A DNA stretch of 64,000 nucleotides, taken from Kitasatospora paranensis. GTDB lineage: Bacteria; Actinomycetota; Actinomycetes; Streptomycetales; Streptomycetaceae. The stretch is taken from assembly GCF_039544005.1 (NCBI RefSeq), contig NZ_BAABKV010000001.1:682001-746000 (forward strand), written 5' to 3'. The notes beneath the pieces are model-generated. The model made no database searches. It saw only the letters and a program-made list of their open reading frames with translations, and had not been told where the DNA came from. The position numbers and the translations under genes were made by a program. Shown here one piece after another: positions 17,938-27,241 of the stretch. How positions within the stretch are numbered: the first letter of the stretch is position 1; each line of letters opens with the position of its first letter.

Positions 17938-17984
17938 GTGGAGCCCGAGGCTCACCCGAGGGCCACGGAGGAGAGGAGCACAGG

Positions 17985-18152
17985 ATGTGCCGACGCGCTA
18001 TCTGCCGGACCTGCAGCAGGATCACCTATGCGGGCTGCGGCATGCACGTGGAGCAGGTCCTCGCCGGGGTGCCGGCAGCGAACCGCTGCGCCTGCGACAA
18101 GGCCACCCGGCAGACCGGCGGCTGGCTGGGGAGACTGTTCCGCCGCAGCTGA
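17985..18152 (+). CDS. Small cysteine-rich protein (55 aa), CsoR-type regulated
   Basis: MCRRAICRTCSRITYAGCGM opens a 55-residue protein with seven Cys in all: C2, C7, C10, C18 and later CACD. It also has a His (MHVEQVL) and a basic C-terminus (GRLFRRS). The CxxC and CxC pairs suggest metal or sulfane-sulfur chemistry. I recall close relatives as unnamed actinobacterial and fungal proteins. The ATG follows GGAGGAGAGGAG. The promoter contains a CsoR-type dyad, which suggests induction by copper or reactive sulfur. Function not established. Confidence 0.8.
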   Translation: MCRRAICRTCSRITYAGCGMHVEQVLAGVPAANRCACDKATRQTGGWLGRLFRRS

Positions 18153-18279
18153 CACCGGACGCGCGGCCCGCCGTCTTCCGCGGACGCACCGGCCCGCACT
18201 CCGCACCGCTCGTCCGAACCCGCTCCCACCGCGACGACTCCGCCGGTTCGGGCCGACCGCCTCAGGGAAGGATCGCGAC

Positions 18280-19916
18280 GTGCCGAAGCGCCTCGGCGAC
18301 TTCGACTGGCCCCGACTCGCCCACGCCCGCGGTCCGGCCACGGACACGCCCGGGCACCTGCGCGCCTTGCTCGCCGACGACGACGCGCGCGCCTTCGTGG
18401 CCGGATACTCCCACCTCTGGTCGGAAACCCTGCATCCGGACGGCGGAGCCTGGTCGGTGACGGCGCCCGTGGCGCTCGTCGTCGCCGGGCTCCTGGACGA
18501 TCCGCGGCTGGGGCCTGACGACCCGTCGATACGCGACGCCCTGCTCGCCTACCTCCACCGGGTCGCTGTGGCGGGCGACCTCGGCGCGGAGGCCGAGGAG
18601 TTTCGGGCGCGCGGTGAACGCGCGGCGGCACTCGCCTGCTACGACGCCGCGCCGGAGCTCCTCAGCGCCGTGGTTCCGCATCTCGTCGCCGACCGTCCGC
18701 AGCAGCAGGCCTGCGCGGCGGCCGCCATCGGCAGACTCGCCCGCCACCCGGCCGCAGCGGCGCAACGCCCCGCCCTGCTGGACAGGATCGAGAGGCTCGC
18801 CGAGCACGCCACAGGCGCCTACGAGCGCGCCACGCTGGTGTACGCGATCGGCGACCTCGGCGGTGAGCCTCGCCGGTGGCTGGACGATCCGACCCCCGCC
18901 GTCCGCGGCAGCGCGGCCGTGGCCGAGACGCTCGCGCAGGACAAGGCCGCCGTGCAGGTGCTGCTCACGCTGGCCCGTTCCCCGCGTGCCTTCGGCGCGT
19001 CCCTTGGGGACATGGCCGCACCGGTGCAGTTCATGGTGCGGCCGTGTCGCGACCAGCTCGCGGAGGCTCTCGTCCGGCGATCGGACGACCTGTCGGCCCT
19101 GCTCCCCTGTGCACTCGCCGCCGTGACACTCGCGCCCCGGTCAGCGGCACATCCCCTGGCCCCCTATCTGCGGGCCTTCTTCCCTGACGGCGCACCCGTT
19201 CCGCCGCTGCCTCCCCTGCACCGTGCATTCGCCGGGGCCATTGCCGGGGAGGCGGCGCTGTGGCGCCTGCCCGAGGCAGCCCGCACGGCCCTCTTCGCGC
19301 CCAACGGCCTCACGGCGCGACCGGAGGACTGGATGGCCATGGCCGCCACTGTGCCTCCCCCGCCGAGGACTACGACGCCGCGCACATCGTGGTGTTCGAG
19401 GGGTTCACCGCGGTCCGGAGGTACCCGGGGATGTTCTTCGGGGTGGGGCGTGACGATCCCTCCCTGCCGGACCGCGTCGTCCAGGTACTGCACACGGAGT
19501 ACACGGAGGCCGTAGCGGCCGGTGTCGTCGGGTCGTTCGCACTTCGGATCGCGTCGCCCACCCGGCTGGTCCTCGACGTCCACGGGCACGGTCTTCCCGG
19601 CACGGAGCAGAGGGGCAGCTTCGACCTGGACGGCGTCTTCGGGCGCCTGGCGAACCATTGGCCGGCCCTGCACCTGTCTCTGGTATCCGCGCTCTGCCGA
19701 CGGGTGGACGTGCGTGTGCGGGCCGGGGGCCGTGCCCTGACCGGCACCTACGTCGACGGCTTGGCCCTCGGCGCCCCCGCGGAGGAGCGCGATGACGAGT
19801 GCGTGGAGCCAGGAGCCGAGGGAACGCTGACGGGCTACCGCGTGACGTTCGACCTCGACACCGACTGGTTCCCGGCCGACAGTCGAATCTCCGACGGCGC
19901 TGCGGCCGACGGCTGA
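18280..19916 (+). CDS. HEAT-repeat protein joined to a degenerate GyrB-like ATPase domain; frameshifted in this sequence
   Basis: Repaired length 545 residues. The first ~355 (VPKRLGDFDWPRLAHARG, then repeats such as LLSAVVPHLVADRPQQQACA and VYAIGDLGGEPRRWLDDPTP) form an alpha-solenoid. The next frame carries a GyrB N-terminal-like domain: AEDYDAAHIVVFEGFTAVRR and YPGMFFG match the start of GyrB, and ALHLSLVSALCRRVDVRVRA matches its later strands. Key GHKL residues are lost (no EVVDN, no GLHGVG), so ATP turnover is unlikely. The switch is in the CCCCC run at 19357-19361. Two genes with an ATG start at 19333 remain possible. GTG start after GGAAGGA. Confidence 0.65.
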
Positions 19917-19961
19917 CGGGCTCCCGGGGGCAGACCCGATCGTGCTTCGGCGGCCGGGCCG

Positions 19962-20144
19962 TCAGTAGGTGCCGCGGAGGAGGCGGCTCAGCACATGGGC
20001 CGGTCCGGCCATGAGCACCGCGGAGGCGGCACCCGCGAGGGTGATCAGGGTCAGCACGGCGGTGGCCGCCGGCCGCTCGTGCGGGAAGCCGGACACCAGC
20101 CAGGCACCGAAGCAGACCGCGACGGCGAAGAACAGCAAGGCCAC
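19962..20144 (-). CDS. Small membrane protein
   Basis: About 60 residues from a GTG: two hydrophobic segments, ALLFFAVAVCFGAWLVSGF and TAVLTLITLAGAASAVLMAG, separated by a short charged loop and followed by HVLSRLLRGTY. No motif. The start is uncertain because the frame stays open further upstream. Possibly a fragment. Confidence 0.45.
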   Translation of the reverse strand: MALLFFAVAVCFGAWLVSGFPHERPAATAVLTLITLAGAASAVLMAGPAHVLSRLLRGTY

Positions 20145-20310
20145 GTCCGGGTCGCCGCCTCGCAGCGCCCGGACGATCCGGCCTCACGCCCCGGCCCCGG
20201 CACCGCGGCGCCCCGTCCGGGCGGGATCCGCGGGCATCGTCACCGAGCCGCAACCGTGCCCCCGCCAGGGGCGCCGGCGCACGGCAGCGGGACCGGGGCC
20301 GGGCCTGGGG

Positions 20311-20616
20311 TCAGACGGTGGTCTGCAGGATGATGTTCGTGATGTGCGACTGTGCCGGGCAGCTGGAGTAGATGCTGCCGGGGCCGTTGCCGTAGGAGGT
20401 GTGGGCCGCCCAGAAGTAGCACTGGACGGTGAGGCTCCACGCACCGCTGCCCGTGGTGCACGTGCCCCAGGCCGTGTTGGCGTTGTTGTACCCCTTGCTG
20501 CAGTTGCCGACCTGCGCGGCGGCGGGCGTCACGGCGAACGTCACGGGCGCCAGCACCGCCGCAGCGGCCAACACCGTCGCCGCGACCGACCGCTGGAACC
20601 TCCGAGTGGTCCCCAC
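20311..20616 (-). CDS. Small secreted cysteine-containing protein
   Basis: A 101-residue exported protein. GTG start with GGGGAGG five bases upstream. The signal peptide is TTRRFQRSVAATVLAAAAVL followed by a long Ala/Val stretch with cleavage near TPAAAQ. The mature part of about 60 residues has four Cys (NCSKGYNN, GTCTTGSGAW, VQCYFWAAHTSYG, SSCPAQSHITN), fitting two disulfides. I recognise the style of small secreted Streptomyces proteins but no named family. Isolated gene. Confidence 0.78.
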   Translation of the reverse strand: MGTTRRFQRSVAATVLAAAAVLAPVTFAVTPAAAQVGNCSKGYNNANTAWGTCTTGSGAWSLTVQCYFWAAHTSYGNGPGSIYSSCPAQSHITNIILQTTV

Positions 20617-20945
20617 ATCTGCCTCCCCTGGGTGCTGCCACCGTGCTCCGGCGGCGTCACCCCACCCTTCCGGCACCTGTCGCAGGGTGTCGAGGGCGTA
20701 CGGGACCGCGGCGGAAGCGCGGACATCCGCCCCACGGCCCAGAGGCCGGACTCGCCAGGCCGGGCGGGGCGCACCCCGGCGCAACCAAACCGCCCGGGCA
20801 CCGCCAACGCACCGGCCCGGCCGCCCGCACGCGCGTACGGGCCGGTGGACGGTGCCGTCGACGGAGGCGCTCCGGATCGGCCCTTGGGGCAGAACGATGT
20901 CGTGCTGATCCGAAAGGTCACGTCCGACGGGGCCCGGACGGCGGA

Positions 20946-22574
20946 TCACCCCGCGGTGATCGCGACCGGTGGGCCGGCGTGGCTCTCACGGCCGGAGCGG
21001 TCCACCGCGGTGACGGCGTACCAGGTGCCTGCGGCGCCGGCGGCGGCGTTCGCGGGCAGGTAGTGGTCGGTGGCGAGGGCGGGCAGCAACGCGGTCAGGT
21101 ACGGGAGTTCGAGGGGCGGGGTCGGACCGGGGTGGCTGTCGTACCGGTAGACCGCGTACTGGAACGGGCGCGGGCCGCCCGGGTGCGGCGAGGGGGTGAT
21201 CCGCAGGCTCGTCCGGTCGGGCGCGAGGGTGAGCAGCGGCGGGCCGGGAGGGGCGGCGAGCGCCAGCCGGGGCAGGAGCGGGGCGAGGGCCGGGCGTTGC
21301 CAGTGATCGGCCGCGAGGCGTCTGACGGCGCCGATGCGGTCGATGCCGACGGTACGGGCGCTGAAGAAGAGGTCTCCGCCGATGGCCGGGAGTGTGGCGT
21401 TGAGGGTGAGGTGGCGGGAGAGTTCGGCCGGATCCTGCCAGGGGGCGGGGCGCCCCGGGGCCCCCGGGCGGGAGGCGGACTGTCCGATCCACAGCTGGGT
21501 GTCGGTGCCGGCCGTCTGCCGTGCCCACCACGGCGCGAGGACGGCGTAGTCCGCGACGGTGAAGCCGATGTGCCAGTAGAGCTGCGGGGCGATGTAGTCG
21601 ACCCACCCCTTGCGGACCCAGCCGCGCGTGTCGCTGTGGAGGCTGTCGTAGGACTGCAGGGCGGTGGTGGCGGATCCGTCCGGGTCGGTGGTGTCGTTGC
21701 GCCAGACACCGAACGGGCTGATGCCGTAGACGGCTTCGGGGCGGGCGGCGCGGACGTGGTCGCGCATCTCCCGCACCATCCGGTCGGCATTGTCCCGGCG
21801 CCAGGCGGCCCGGTCGCCGAACCCCCGACCGTAGGCGGCGAACGCCTCGTCGTCGGGGAACTCGTCCTCGGACGGGTAGGGGTAGAAGTAGTCGTCGAAA
21901 TGGACGCCGTCGAGGTCGTAGCGGACCACCGCGTCCATGATCGCCTGCTGGACGAAGGCGCGGACGGCGGGGATCCCGGGGTTGTAGTAGAGCTCGTCGC
22001 GGTAGGCGACCACCCAGTCGGGGTGGCGGCGGGCGGGGTGGGTGGCCACCAGCTGCGAACGGTCCGGCTGCAGCGCCACCCGGAACGGGTTGAACCAGGC
22101 GTGGAAAGCGAGTCCGCGCTCGTGGGCGGCCAGGACCATGAACGCCAGCGGATCCCAGCCGGGGTCCTGTCCCTGGGTGCCCGTCAGCCACTGCGACCAC
22201 GGCTCGAACGGTGACGGCCACAGCGCGTCGGCCGCGGGACGGACCTGGACGAACACGGCGTTGAAGCCGATCGCCCGCGCCCCGTCGAGCAGCGCGACGA
22301 AGTCCGCCCGCAGGGTGTCGGCGTCCAGCCCGGGGCTGTCCGGCCAGTCGATGTTGTCCAGGGTGGTGATCCACAGGCCCCGCATCTGGCGCTTGGAACC
22401 GGCCGTGGCGGCCACCTCCGTCGACGCGGCCACCGTCGTCGGCCGGTCGGCCGGACGGGCGGCGGTGACAGAACCGGTGAGGGCGGTGGCTGCGGTTGCC
22501 ATCGCGGTGAGGAAGGTCCGTCGACCGGGGCGCCCGGGACTGCGGCCGGCCGGGGGTGCGGGGGTTCGGTGCAC
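20946..22574 (-). CDS. Secreted GHL10/DUF187-type glycosidase-like protein
   Basis: A 542-residue exported protein. GTG start with AAGGAGG upstream; twin-Arg containing leader (GRSPGRPGRRTFLTAMATAA) suggests Tat export. The catalytic-like barrel begins MRGLWITTLDNIDWP and includes FNAVFVQVRPAADALWPS, DLDGVHFDDYFYPYP with the acidic pair, YGISPFGVWRND and VDYIAPQLYWHIG. These are the GHL10 (DUF187, YngK-like) landmarks. A fibronectin-type end (YAVTAVDRSGRESHAGPPVA) follows. Related proteins act on cell-wall glycans, which is inference here. Confidence 0.9.
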   Translation of the reverse strand: MHRTPAPPAGRSPGRPGRRTFLTAMATAATALTGSVTAARPADRPTTVAASTEVAATAGSKRQMRGLWITTLDNIDWPDSPGLDADTLRADFVALLDGARAIGFNAVFVQVRPAADALWPSPFEPWSQWLTGTQGQDPGWDPLAFMVLAAHERGLAFHAWFNPFRVALQPDRSQLVATHPARRHPDWVVAYRDELYYNPGIPAVRAFVQQAIMDAVVRYDLDGVHFDDYFYPYPSEDEFPDDEAFAAYGRGFGDRAAWRRDNADRMVREMRDHVRAARPEAVYGISPFGVWRNDTTDPDGSATTALQSYDSLHSDTRGWVRKGWVDYIAPQLYWHIGFTVADYAVLAPWWARQTAGTDTQLWIGQSASRPGAPGRPAPWQDPAELSRHLTLNATLPAIGGDLFFSARTVGIDRIGAVRRLAADHWQRPALAPLLPRLALAAPPGPPLLTLAPDRTSLRITPSPHPGGPRPFQYAVYRYDSHPGPTPPLELPYLTALLPALATDHYLPANAAAGAAGTWYAVTAVDRSGRESHAGPPVAITAG

Positions 22575-22883
22575 GAGGTCCTCCTTGGGGCTGCCGGAGC
22601 GTTCCCCGCCCGAGCCGCCCCGATCGGGGCGAACCGCGCCGCGCCGGGGATTTCCCCCGAACGGGACCGGCAGCGCCGCCGGATGCCCCGGCCGGCGGCG
22701 GCATCGGCGACGGCGCAGGTCAGGTGCCGGTCGGGTGCCCGGGGACCGGTCGTCCGAGAGGTGAGGGTGCGCCAGGGATCGTCCGTCGCCCACGGGCATT
22801 TGGCCGGCGGTGCCCGGAACGACGCGAGGCCCGAGGCGCGGGAGAGGCGGGGTCGACCGGCCGTCCGTGCCTACGATCGCCCC
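22575..22883. other. Divergent intergenic region without a gene
   Basis: 309 bp between the GHL10 gene and the SRPBCC gene. Open frames here have Arg/Pro-rich translations and no ribosome site. I see no clear operator or hairpin. Confidence 0.6.
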
Positions 22884-23324
22884 ATGGCGCTCTTCCGGAT
22901 CACCCGCCGCTCCGCCCTGCCGCCCGCCGCGGCCTGGCGTCGGATGACCGACTGGGAACGACACTCCGGTCCCGTCCCGTTCACGGCGGTCCGGGTCGTC
23001 CGTGCGCGGCCCGAGGGGGTGGGGACGCTGTTCACCGCGCGGACGGCCCTCGGGCCGGCGGGCTTCGACGACCCGATGGAGGTGACGTCCTGGCAGCCGC
23101 CGGAGCAGGGCCGGCCGGGGCTGTGCCGGCTCGAGAAGCGCGGCACCGTGGTGACCGGCTGGGCGGAGATCGAAGTCCGGTCCCATCCGCAGGGGTCGGT
23201 CGTCCAGTGGCGGGAGGACGTACGGGTGGCGGCGCTGCCGCGCGCGTTCGACGCCCCGACGGCATGGTGCGGCCGCCTGCTGTTCGGGCGCGCCGTCCGG
23301 TACCTGCTCGGACACGACGGCTGA
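22884..23324 (+). CDS. SRPBCC (START/Bet v1-like) family protein
   Basis: A 146-residue protein of the polyketide-cyclase/dehydrase superfamily: MALFRITRRSALPPAAAWRR with MTDWERHSGPVPFTAVRVV is the conserved first helix pair and strand. EVRSHPQGSVVQWREDV forms later strands and the C-terminal helix contains CGRLLFGRAVRYLLG. These helix-grip folds bind hydrophobic ligands. No partner gene suggests the ligand. Stand-alone members are common in Streptomyces. Confidence 0.82.
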   Translation: MALFRITRRSALPPAAAWRRMTDWERHSGPVPFTAVRVVRARPEGVGTLFTARTALGPAGFDDPMEVTSWQPPEQGRPGLCRLEKRGTVVTGWAEIEVRSHPQGSVVQWREDVRVAALPRAFDAPTAWCGRLLFGRAVRYLLGHDG

Positions 23325-23498
23325 GCGGCGCCGCGGCGTCCGGCCCGGTTGCGACGTACGGCCCGGGGTGCTGCGCGCCTCTCGTCCGCGCTGCTGCGCG
23401 CCTCTGGTCCGGCGGGCTACCCCTGCGGGATGCTGAGGGAGGACAGGGCTCCCCCGGAACCGCACCGGCCGTTCCGGCAGGCCCGGAAGGAGGCCGAC

Positions 23499-25226
23499 GT
23501 GAGCAGCACCATCGCGTCGGGCGAGCGGTCGGCGCCCCCTGCTCCGACCTCGCCGCTGCTGGAGCGGATCCGCGCGGGCATCATCGGCGAGGGCGAGATC
23601 CTCGACGGCCCGTACGGCCCGCGGCGGGTCACGTACGCCGACTACACCGCCTCGGGCCGCTCGCTGGACTTCATCGAGGACTTCATCCGCGACGCCGTGC
23701 TCCCCCGCTACGCGAACACGCACACCGAGAGCTCCGGGACCGGCCTGCAGACCGGCCGGCTGCGCGAGGACGCCCGCCGGCTGATCCGGGACGCCGTCGG
23801 CGGCGACGACGACCACCTGGTGATCTTCTGCGGGTCGGGGGCCACCGCCGCGGTGAACAAGCTCGTCGGCATCCTCGAACTGCGCCTGCCGGCCGGTCTC
23901 GACGACCGGTACGGCCTGCGCGGGCGGATACCCGAGGCCGAGCGCCCGGCCGTGCTCGTCGGCCCCTACGAGCACCACTCGAACGAGCTGCCCTGGCGGG
24001 AGACGATCGCCGACGTCGTCGAGATCGGAGCCGACGCCGACGGCCACATCGACCTGGCCGACCTGCGGGCCCGGCTGCGACGCTTCGCGGACCGGCCGCT
24101 GGTCATCGGGAGCTTCTCCGCGGCGTCCAACGTGACCGGCATCCTCACCGACGCGGACACCGTCGCCCGGACGCTGCACGAGCACGGCGCCCTCTCGTTC
24201 TGGGACTACGCGGCCGCGGGCCCCTACGTTCCGATCCGGGTCGGCGAGAGCGCGCCCGGGCGCGGCGACCACAAGGACGCGGTCTTCCTGTCACCGCACA
24301 AGTTCCCCGGCGGACCGCAGACGCCGGGCGTGCTGGTGGTGCGCCGGGACCTCGTGCGCAACCGGGTGCCCACCATGCCGGGGGGCGGCACGGTGATGTT
24401 CGTGGACCACCGCACCCACCGCTACCTGGACGACCCGGTCGCCCGGGAGGAGGGCGGGACGCCCGCCATCGTGGAGTCCGTCCGCGCCGGGCTGGTCTTC
24501 GGCCTCAAGCAGGCCGTCGGCACCGACCTGATCCAGGCCCGCGAGGAGCACCTGTGGCGGACGGCCCTGGACCGCTGGGAGCGGAACCCGGGGATCGACG
24601 TGCTCGGCAGCCACCGCGCCAGGAGGCTGTCCATCGTGTCCTTCCGGATCCGGCACGGCGAGCGGTTCCTGCACCACAACTTCGTGGTCGCCGTCCTCAA
24701 CGACCTCTTCGGCATACAGTCGCGCGGCGGCTGCTCCTGCGCCGGGCCCTACGGCCACCGGCTGCTGGCGATCGACGCGTCGCACTCGCACGCCTTCCGG
24801 GACGAGATCGTCCGGCACCGGTGCGAGGGGATCAAACCGGGCTGGACGCGGATCAACTTCCACTACTTCCTCTCCGACACCGTCCGGGACTATCTCATCG
24901 ACGCCGTCGGCCTGCTGGCCGACCACGGGCACCGACTGCTGCCCGACTACCGCTTCGACCCTCCCAGCGGGTTGTGGCGCCACCGGGACGCCGCGGCCGG
25001 ACCGCCGCTGCGGCTGACCGACGCCCTCTACGACGCGCAGGGGCGCCTGGGCTGGCCCCGCGGCCGGGCCAGGGTCGGCGAGGAGGTCCTGGCAGAGCAG
25101 TTGGCCGAGGCCCGCGCGCTGCTCGCCGGGCGGCCCGAACCGGCCGACGCGGGTCCGTGCGGCCTCCCCGCGGACTTCGAGGCCCTGCGCTGGTTCCCGC
25201 TGCCGCCGGAGTGCCTTGCCCCGTGA
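23499..25226 (+). CDS. PLP-dependent class V aminotransferase / cysteine desulfurase-like protein
   Basis: A 575-residue protein. The start is a GTG behind AAGGAGG; upstream in-frame ATG codons lack such a site. Class V landmarks: YADYTASGRSLDFIEDFI, GSGATAAVNKLV that cups the cofactor phosphate, GPYEHHSNELPWRE, the Asp of FWDYAAAGPYV, and FLSPHKFPGGPQTPG with the Schiff-base Lys. A Cys-rich loop (QSRGGCSCAGPYGHR) is present where desulfurases carry a reactive Cys. It is about 150 residues longer than SufS, with an added C-terminal region. Substrate unknown. Confidence 0.88.
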   Translation: MSSTIASGERSAPPAPTSPLLERIRAGIIGEGEILDGPYGPRRVTYADYTASGRSLDFIEDFIRDAVLPRYANTHTESSGTGLQTGRLREDARRLIRDAVGGDDDHLVIFCGSGATAAVNKLVGILELRLPAGLDDRYGLRGRIPEAERPAVLVGPYEHHSNELPWRETIADVVEIGADADGHIDLADLRARLRRFADRPLVIGSFSAASNVTGILTDADTVARTLHEHGALSFWDYAAAGPYVPIRVGESAPGRGDHKDAVFLSPHKFPGGPQTPGVLVVRRDLVRNRVPTMPGGGTVMFVDHRTHRYLDDPVAREEGGTPAIVESVRAGLVFGLKQAVGTDLIQAREEHLWRTALDRWERNPGIDVLGSHRARRLSIVSFRIRHGERFLHHNFVVAVLNDLFGIQSRGGCSCAGPYGHRLLAIDASHSHAFRDEIVRHRCEGIKPGWTRINFHYFLSDTVRDYLIDAVGLLADHGHRLLPDYRFDPPSGLWRHRDAAAGPPLRLTDALYDAQGRLGWPRGRARVGEEVLAEQLAEARALLAGRPEPADAGPCGLPADFEALRWFPLPPECLAP

Positions 25227-25306
25227 CGGTCCGCCGGGACGGTCCGGGCGGGACGGTCCGGTGGGGACGATCAGGGCGGCCGGTCGCCGGGACGGGACCG
25301 CTGCGC

Positions 25307-25459
25307 TCACGCGCGGTGTTTCGCCGCGGTGCCGGCATGGTGGGAGGGCTGCCACAGGCGGAGCCGACGGCCGCGGTGCCGTCCCCGCGTGTCGGACAGG
25401 CCGACCGCAAGGACACCGGCCAGGGCCAGCGGGACGAGGAGCAGGATCATCACGTTCAC
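25307..25459 (-). CDS. Small single-span membrane peptide (50 aa)
   Basis: GTG start with GGAGG five bases upstream, then VNVMILLLVPLALAGVLAVG, one clear transmembrane helix, followed by a basic tail (DTRGRHRGRRLRLWQPSHHA). The good ribosome site and positive-inside tail support translation. No family recognised. Confidence 0.55.
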   Translation of the reverse strand: MNVMILLLVPLALAGVLAVGLSDTRGRHRGRRLRLWQPSHHAGTAAKHRA

Positions 25460-25628
25460 GGTCACCTCCGGGGTCGGGTGTTCCCACCCCGCCTGCCCGC
25501 CCGGCGGGATTTCAGACAGCCGGCTGCCCGGACGTCGGCTGGCGCCCCGCGCGACCGTCACCCTCGCTGCCCCTCGATGGCACCGTCCCCGCCACCGTCC
25601 CTTCCGGCGTCCCCGGCTTCGCGGAGGG

Positions 25629-26432
25629 TCAGCGCACGGGCAGGCTCGCGGCGAACGGCTGCCAGACCGGGTCGAGGGCGAGGGCGCCGAGCTGTTCCGC
25701 GGTCAGCAGCGGCGCATTGGGGTAGGGCTCCGTCCGGCCGGAGCCGGGACCGGGCAGGTTGCCCGCACTGACCGAGACCACCGTCCCGTCCGGCCGCCGC
25801 AAGGTGGCGTCCGCGGTCTGCTCGCCACCGGCCGCCCGGGCCGGCCGGTAGATCCTCAGACGGCCCCCGTCGGACTGCCTGACGGAGGTGCAGCCGGCGA
25901 GTCCGGGCTCACAGGCGCCATCGGCATCCTGGAGCGCCCCCGGTGCGACGCGGTTGACCGTGACCTGGACGCTACCGGTGCCCGTGCCGTTCGTGATCGT
26001 GTAGCCGACCTCCAGCAGGCCTGCGCCCGGTCCCGAGGTGCCGCGGCCCGACGACATCGGACGGCTGGCCTGGAGACCTGCGGGCAGTTTCGCGCGGAGG
26101 ACCTCCAGGAGCTGGGCGGGACCGGTGGCCGCGGAGGGCGAGGGACCGGTCGAGGCGGACGCGGACGCGGAGGCGGGGGCAGCAGAGGCCGGACCGGCGG
26201 ACCGCCCGGGGTCGAGCGGGCCGGTCGGCCCGTTCGCGGGGCGCAGCTGGAATGCCAGCATGCCCGCACACGCCACCGCGGCCACGGTGGCGACGCTCGC
26301 GGTCAGGGCGCGCCGGCGCTTGCGGCGCCGTCCCCGCTCGGCGGCACCGGTCGCGATCAGCCCGAGCCGGGCGGGTGGCGAGGCCTCGGCGGTCTCCCGC
26401 AGGGCGTGACTGAATTCGTCCTCAAAGGGCAT
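25629..26432 (-). CDS. Single-pass membrane protein, putative partner of the SigE-family sigma factor
   Basis: A 267-residue protein with a cytosolic N-terminus (MPFEDEFSHALRETAEASPP), a basic stretch GRRRKRRRALT, one membrane helix (ASVATVAAVACAGMLAFQL), an extracytoplasmic Ala/Ser/Pro linker and a beta-rich domain (LLEVGYTITNGTGTGSVQVT, RIYRPARAAGGEQTADATLR). It lies 150 bp downstream of an ECF sigma gene on the same strand, the usual position of membrane-anchored proteins controlling SigE-family factors. It lacks an obvious zinc anti-sigma motif, so anti-sigma function is inferred. Confidence 0.75.
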   Translation of the reverse strand: MPFEDEFSHALRETAEASPPARLGLIATGAAERGRRRKRRRALTASVATVAAVACAGMLAFQLRPANGPTGPLDPGRSAGPASAAPASASASASTGPSPSAATGPAQLLEVLRAKLPAGLQASRPMSSGRGTSGPGAGLLEVGYTITNGTGTGSVQVTVNRVAPGALQDADGACEPGLAGCTSVRQSDGGRLRIYRPARAAGGEQTADATLRRPDGTVVSVSAGNLPGPGSGRTEPYPNAPLLTAEQLGALALDPVWQPFAASLPVR

Positions 26433-26513
26433 GGCGGAGGCCTGCTTCCAGATCTGGTGGGAACGTCGGGGGGTCGGACGGTGCCGGAGGTCCGACAGGT
26501 GACAGCGGGTCTG

Positions 26514-26567
26514 CGGGTGGCGGAGGGCTCGCGGGTGACGGAAGGTCCACGGGTGGCGGGAGATCGG
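26514..26567 (+). repeat. 18-bp imperfect tandem repeat, three copies
   Basis: Units start CGGGTGGCGGAGGG (26514), CGGGTGACGGAAGG (26532) and CGGGTGGCGGGAGA (26550). They fill part of the 150-bp gap between the sigma gene and its membrane partner. Function unknown; possibly only slippage. Confidence 0.7.
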
Positions 26568-26582
26568 CGCGGTGGACGCCGG

Positions 26583-27122
26583 TCACCGCGGTTCGGCCGT
26601 GGTCCGCTCGACGAAGCCGTCGCCGAGCAGGTCGCGTATCCGGTTCAGCGCCCGGTGACTGCGCGAACGGACGGCGGTGGCGCTCAGGCGCAGCACCGCC
26701 GCGGTGTCCTCGACGCTGCGGTCCTCCCAGAAGCGGAGCACCAGGACCGCGCGGTCCCGGGCGGAGAGGGACTGGAGGGCCCGCAGCAGGGTCAGGCGCA
26801 CCGCGGGGTCGGCGTCGGTGACCGCGATCTCGGGGAACTCGAAGGTCACCCGTTCGGTACTGCTGCGCCGGCGGCGGAGCGAGAGGAAGGTGTTGACCAG
26901 GACGGTGTGGGCGTAGCCGGCGGGGTTCTCCACGCGGGAGAGCCTGCGCCAGCGGACGAACATCCGGCTCAGTGCCTCCTGCACGAGATCCTCGGCGAGG
27001 TGGAGATCACCGCCGGTGAGGAGGTACGCCGTCTTCTGCAGGTGCCCGGCGCAGCCTGCGGCGAACTCCATGAAGTCGAGTGGCCCCGGTGGTTCCTGAT
27101 CGGTCGTCGGTGAGTGGTCCAT
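26583..27122 (-). CDS. SigE-family ECF RNA polymerase sigma factor
   Basis: A 179-residue sigma factor. Region 2: DFMEFAAGCAGHLQKTAYLL, then DLHLAEDLVQEALSRMFVRW and the -10-binding WRRLSRVENPAGYAHTVLVN. Region 4: LSARDRAVLVLRFWEDRSVE with DTAAVLRLSATAVRSRSHRA as the helix-turn-helix. The SigE (SACE/Streptomyces) subfamily is typical. Likely cotranscribed with the membrane protein downstream. A possible own promoter (GCAAC at 27157-27153, 18 bp, CGTT at 27134-27131) would give a nearly leaderless mRNA, but this is weak. Confidence 0.92.
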   Translation of the reverse strand: MDHSPTTDQEPPGPLDFMEFAAGCAGHLQKTAYLLTGGDLHLAEDLVQEALSRMFVRWRRLSRVENPAGYAHTVLVNTFLSLRRRRSSTERVTFEFPEIAVTDADPAVRLTLLRALQSLSARDRAVLVLRFWEDRSVEDTAAVLRLSATAVRSRSHRALNRIRDLLGDGFVERTTAEPR

Positions 27123-27241
27123 GCCTGGCTAACGCGGACGGCCCGCGGTTGCGTTGCAGCACCCGCCGACCTTTCTCCGCAGCCGCGGGAGGGGTCCCGG
27201 TCGCCTTGTGGCGGGGAAGGCGGGGTGGCGGGCTCCGGCAC

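Noticed and set aside
19333..19916. True DNA gyrase subunit B gene
   Set aside because: Only the N-terminal domain resembles GyrB, the ATPase motifs are missing and there is no TOPRIM domain.
22575..24272. Upstream extension of the GHL10 reading frame to 24272
   Set aside because: It is antisense to the class V aminotransferase gene, and a GTG with an ideal ribosome site and signal peptide lies at 22574.
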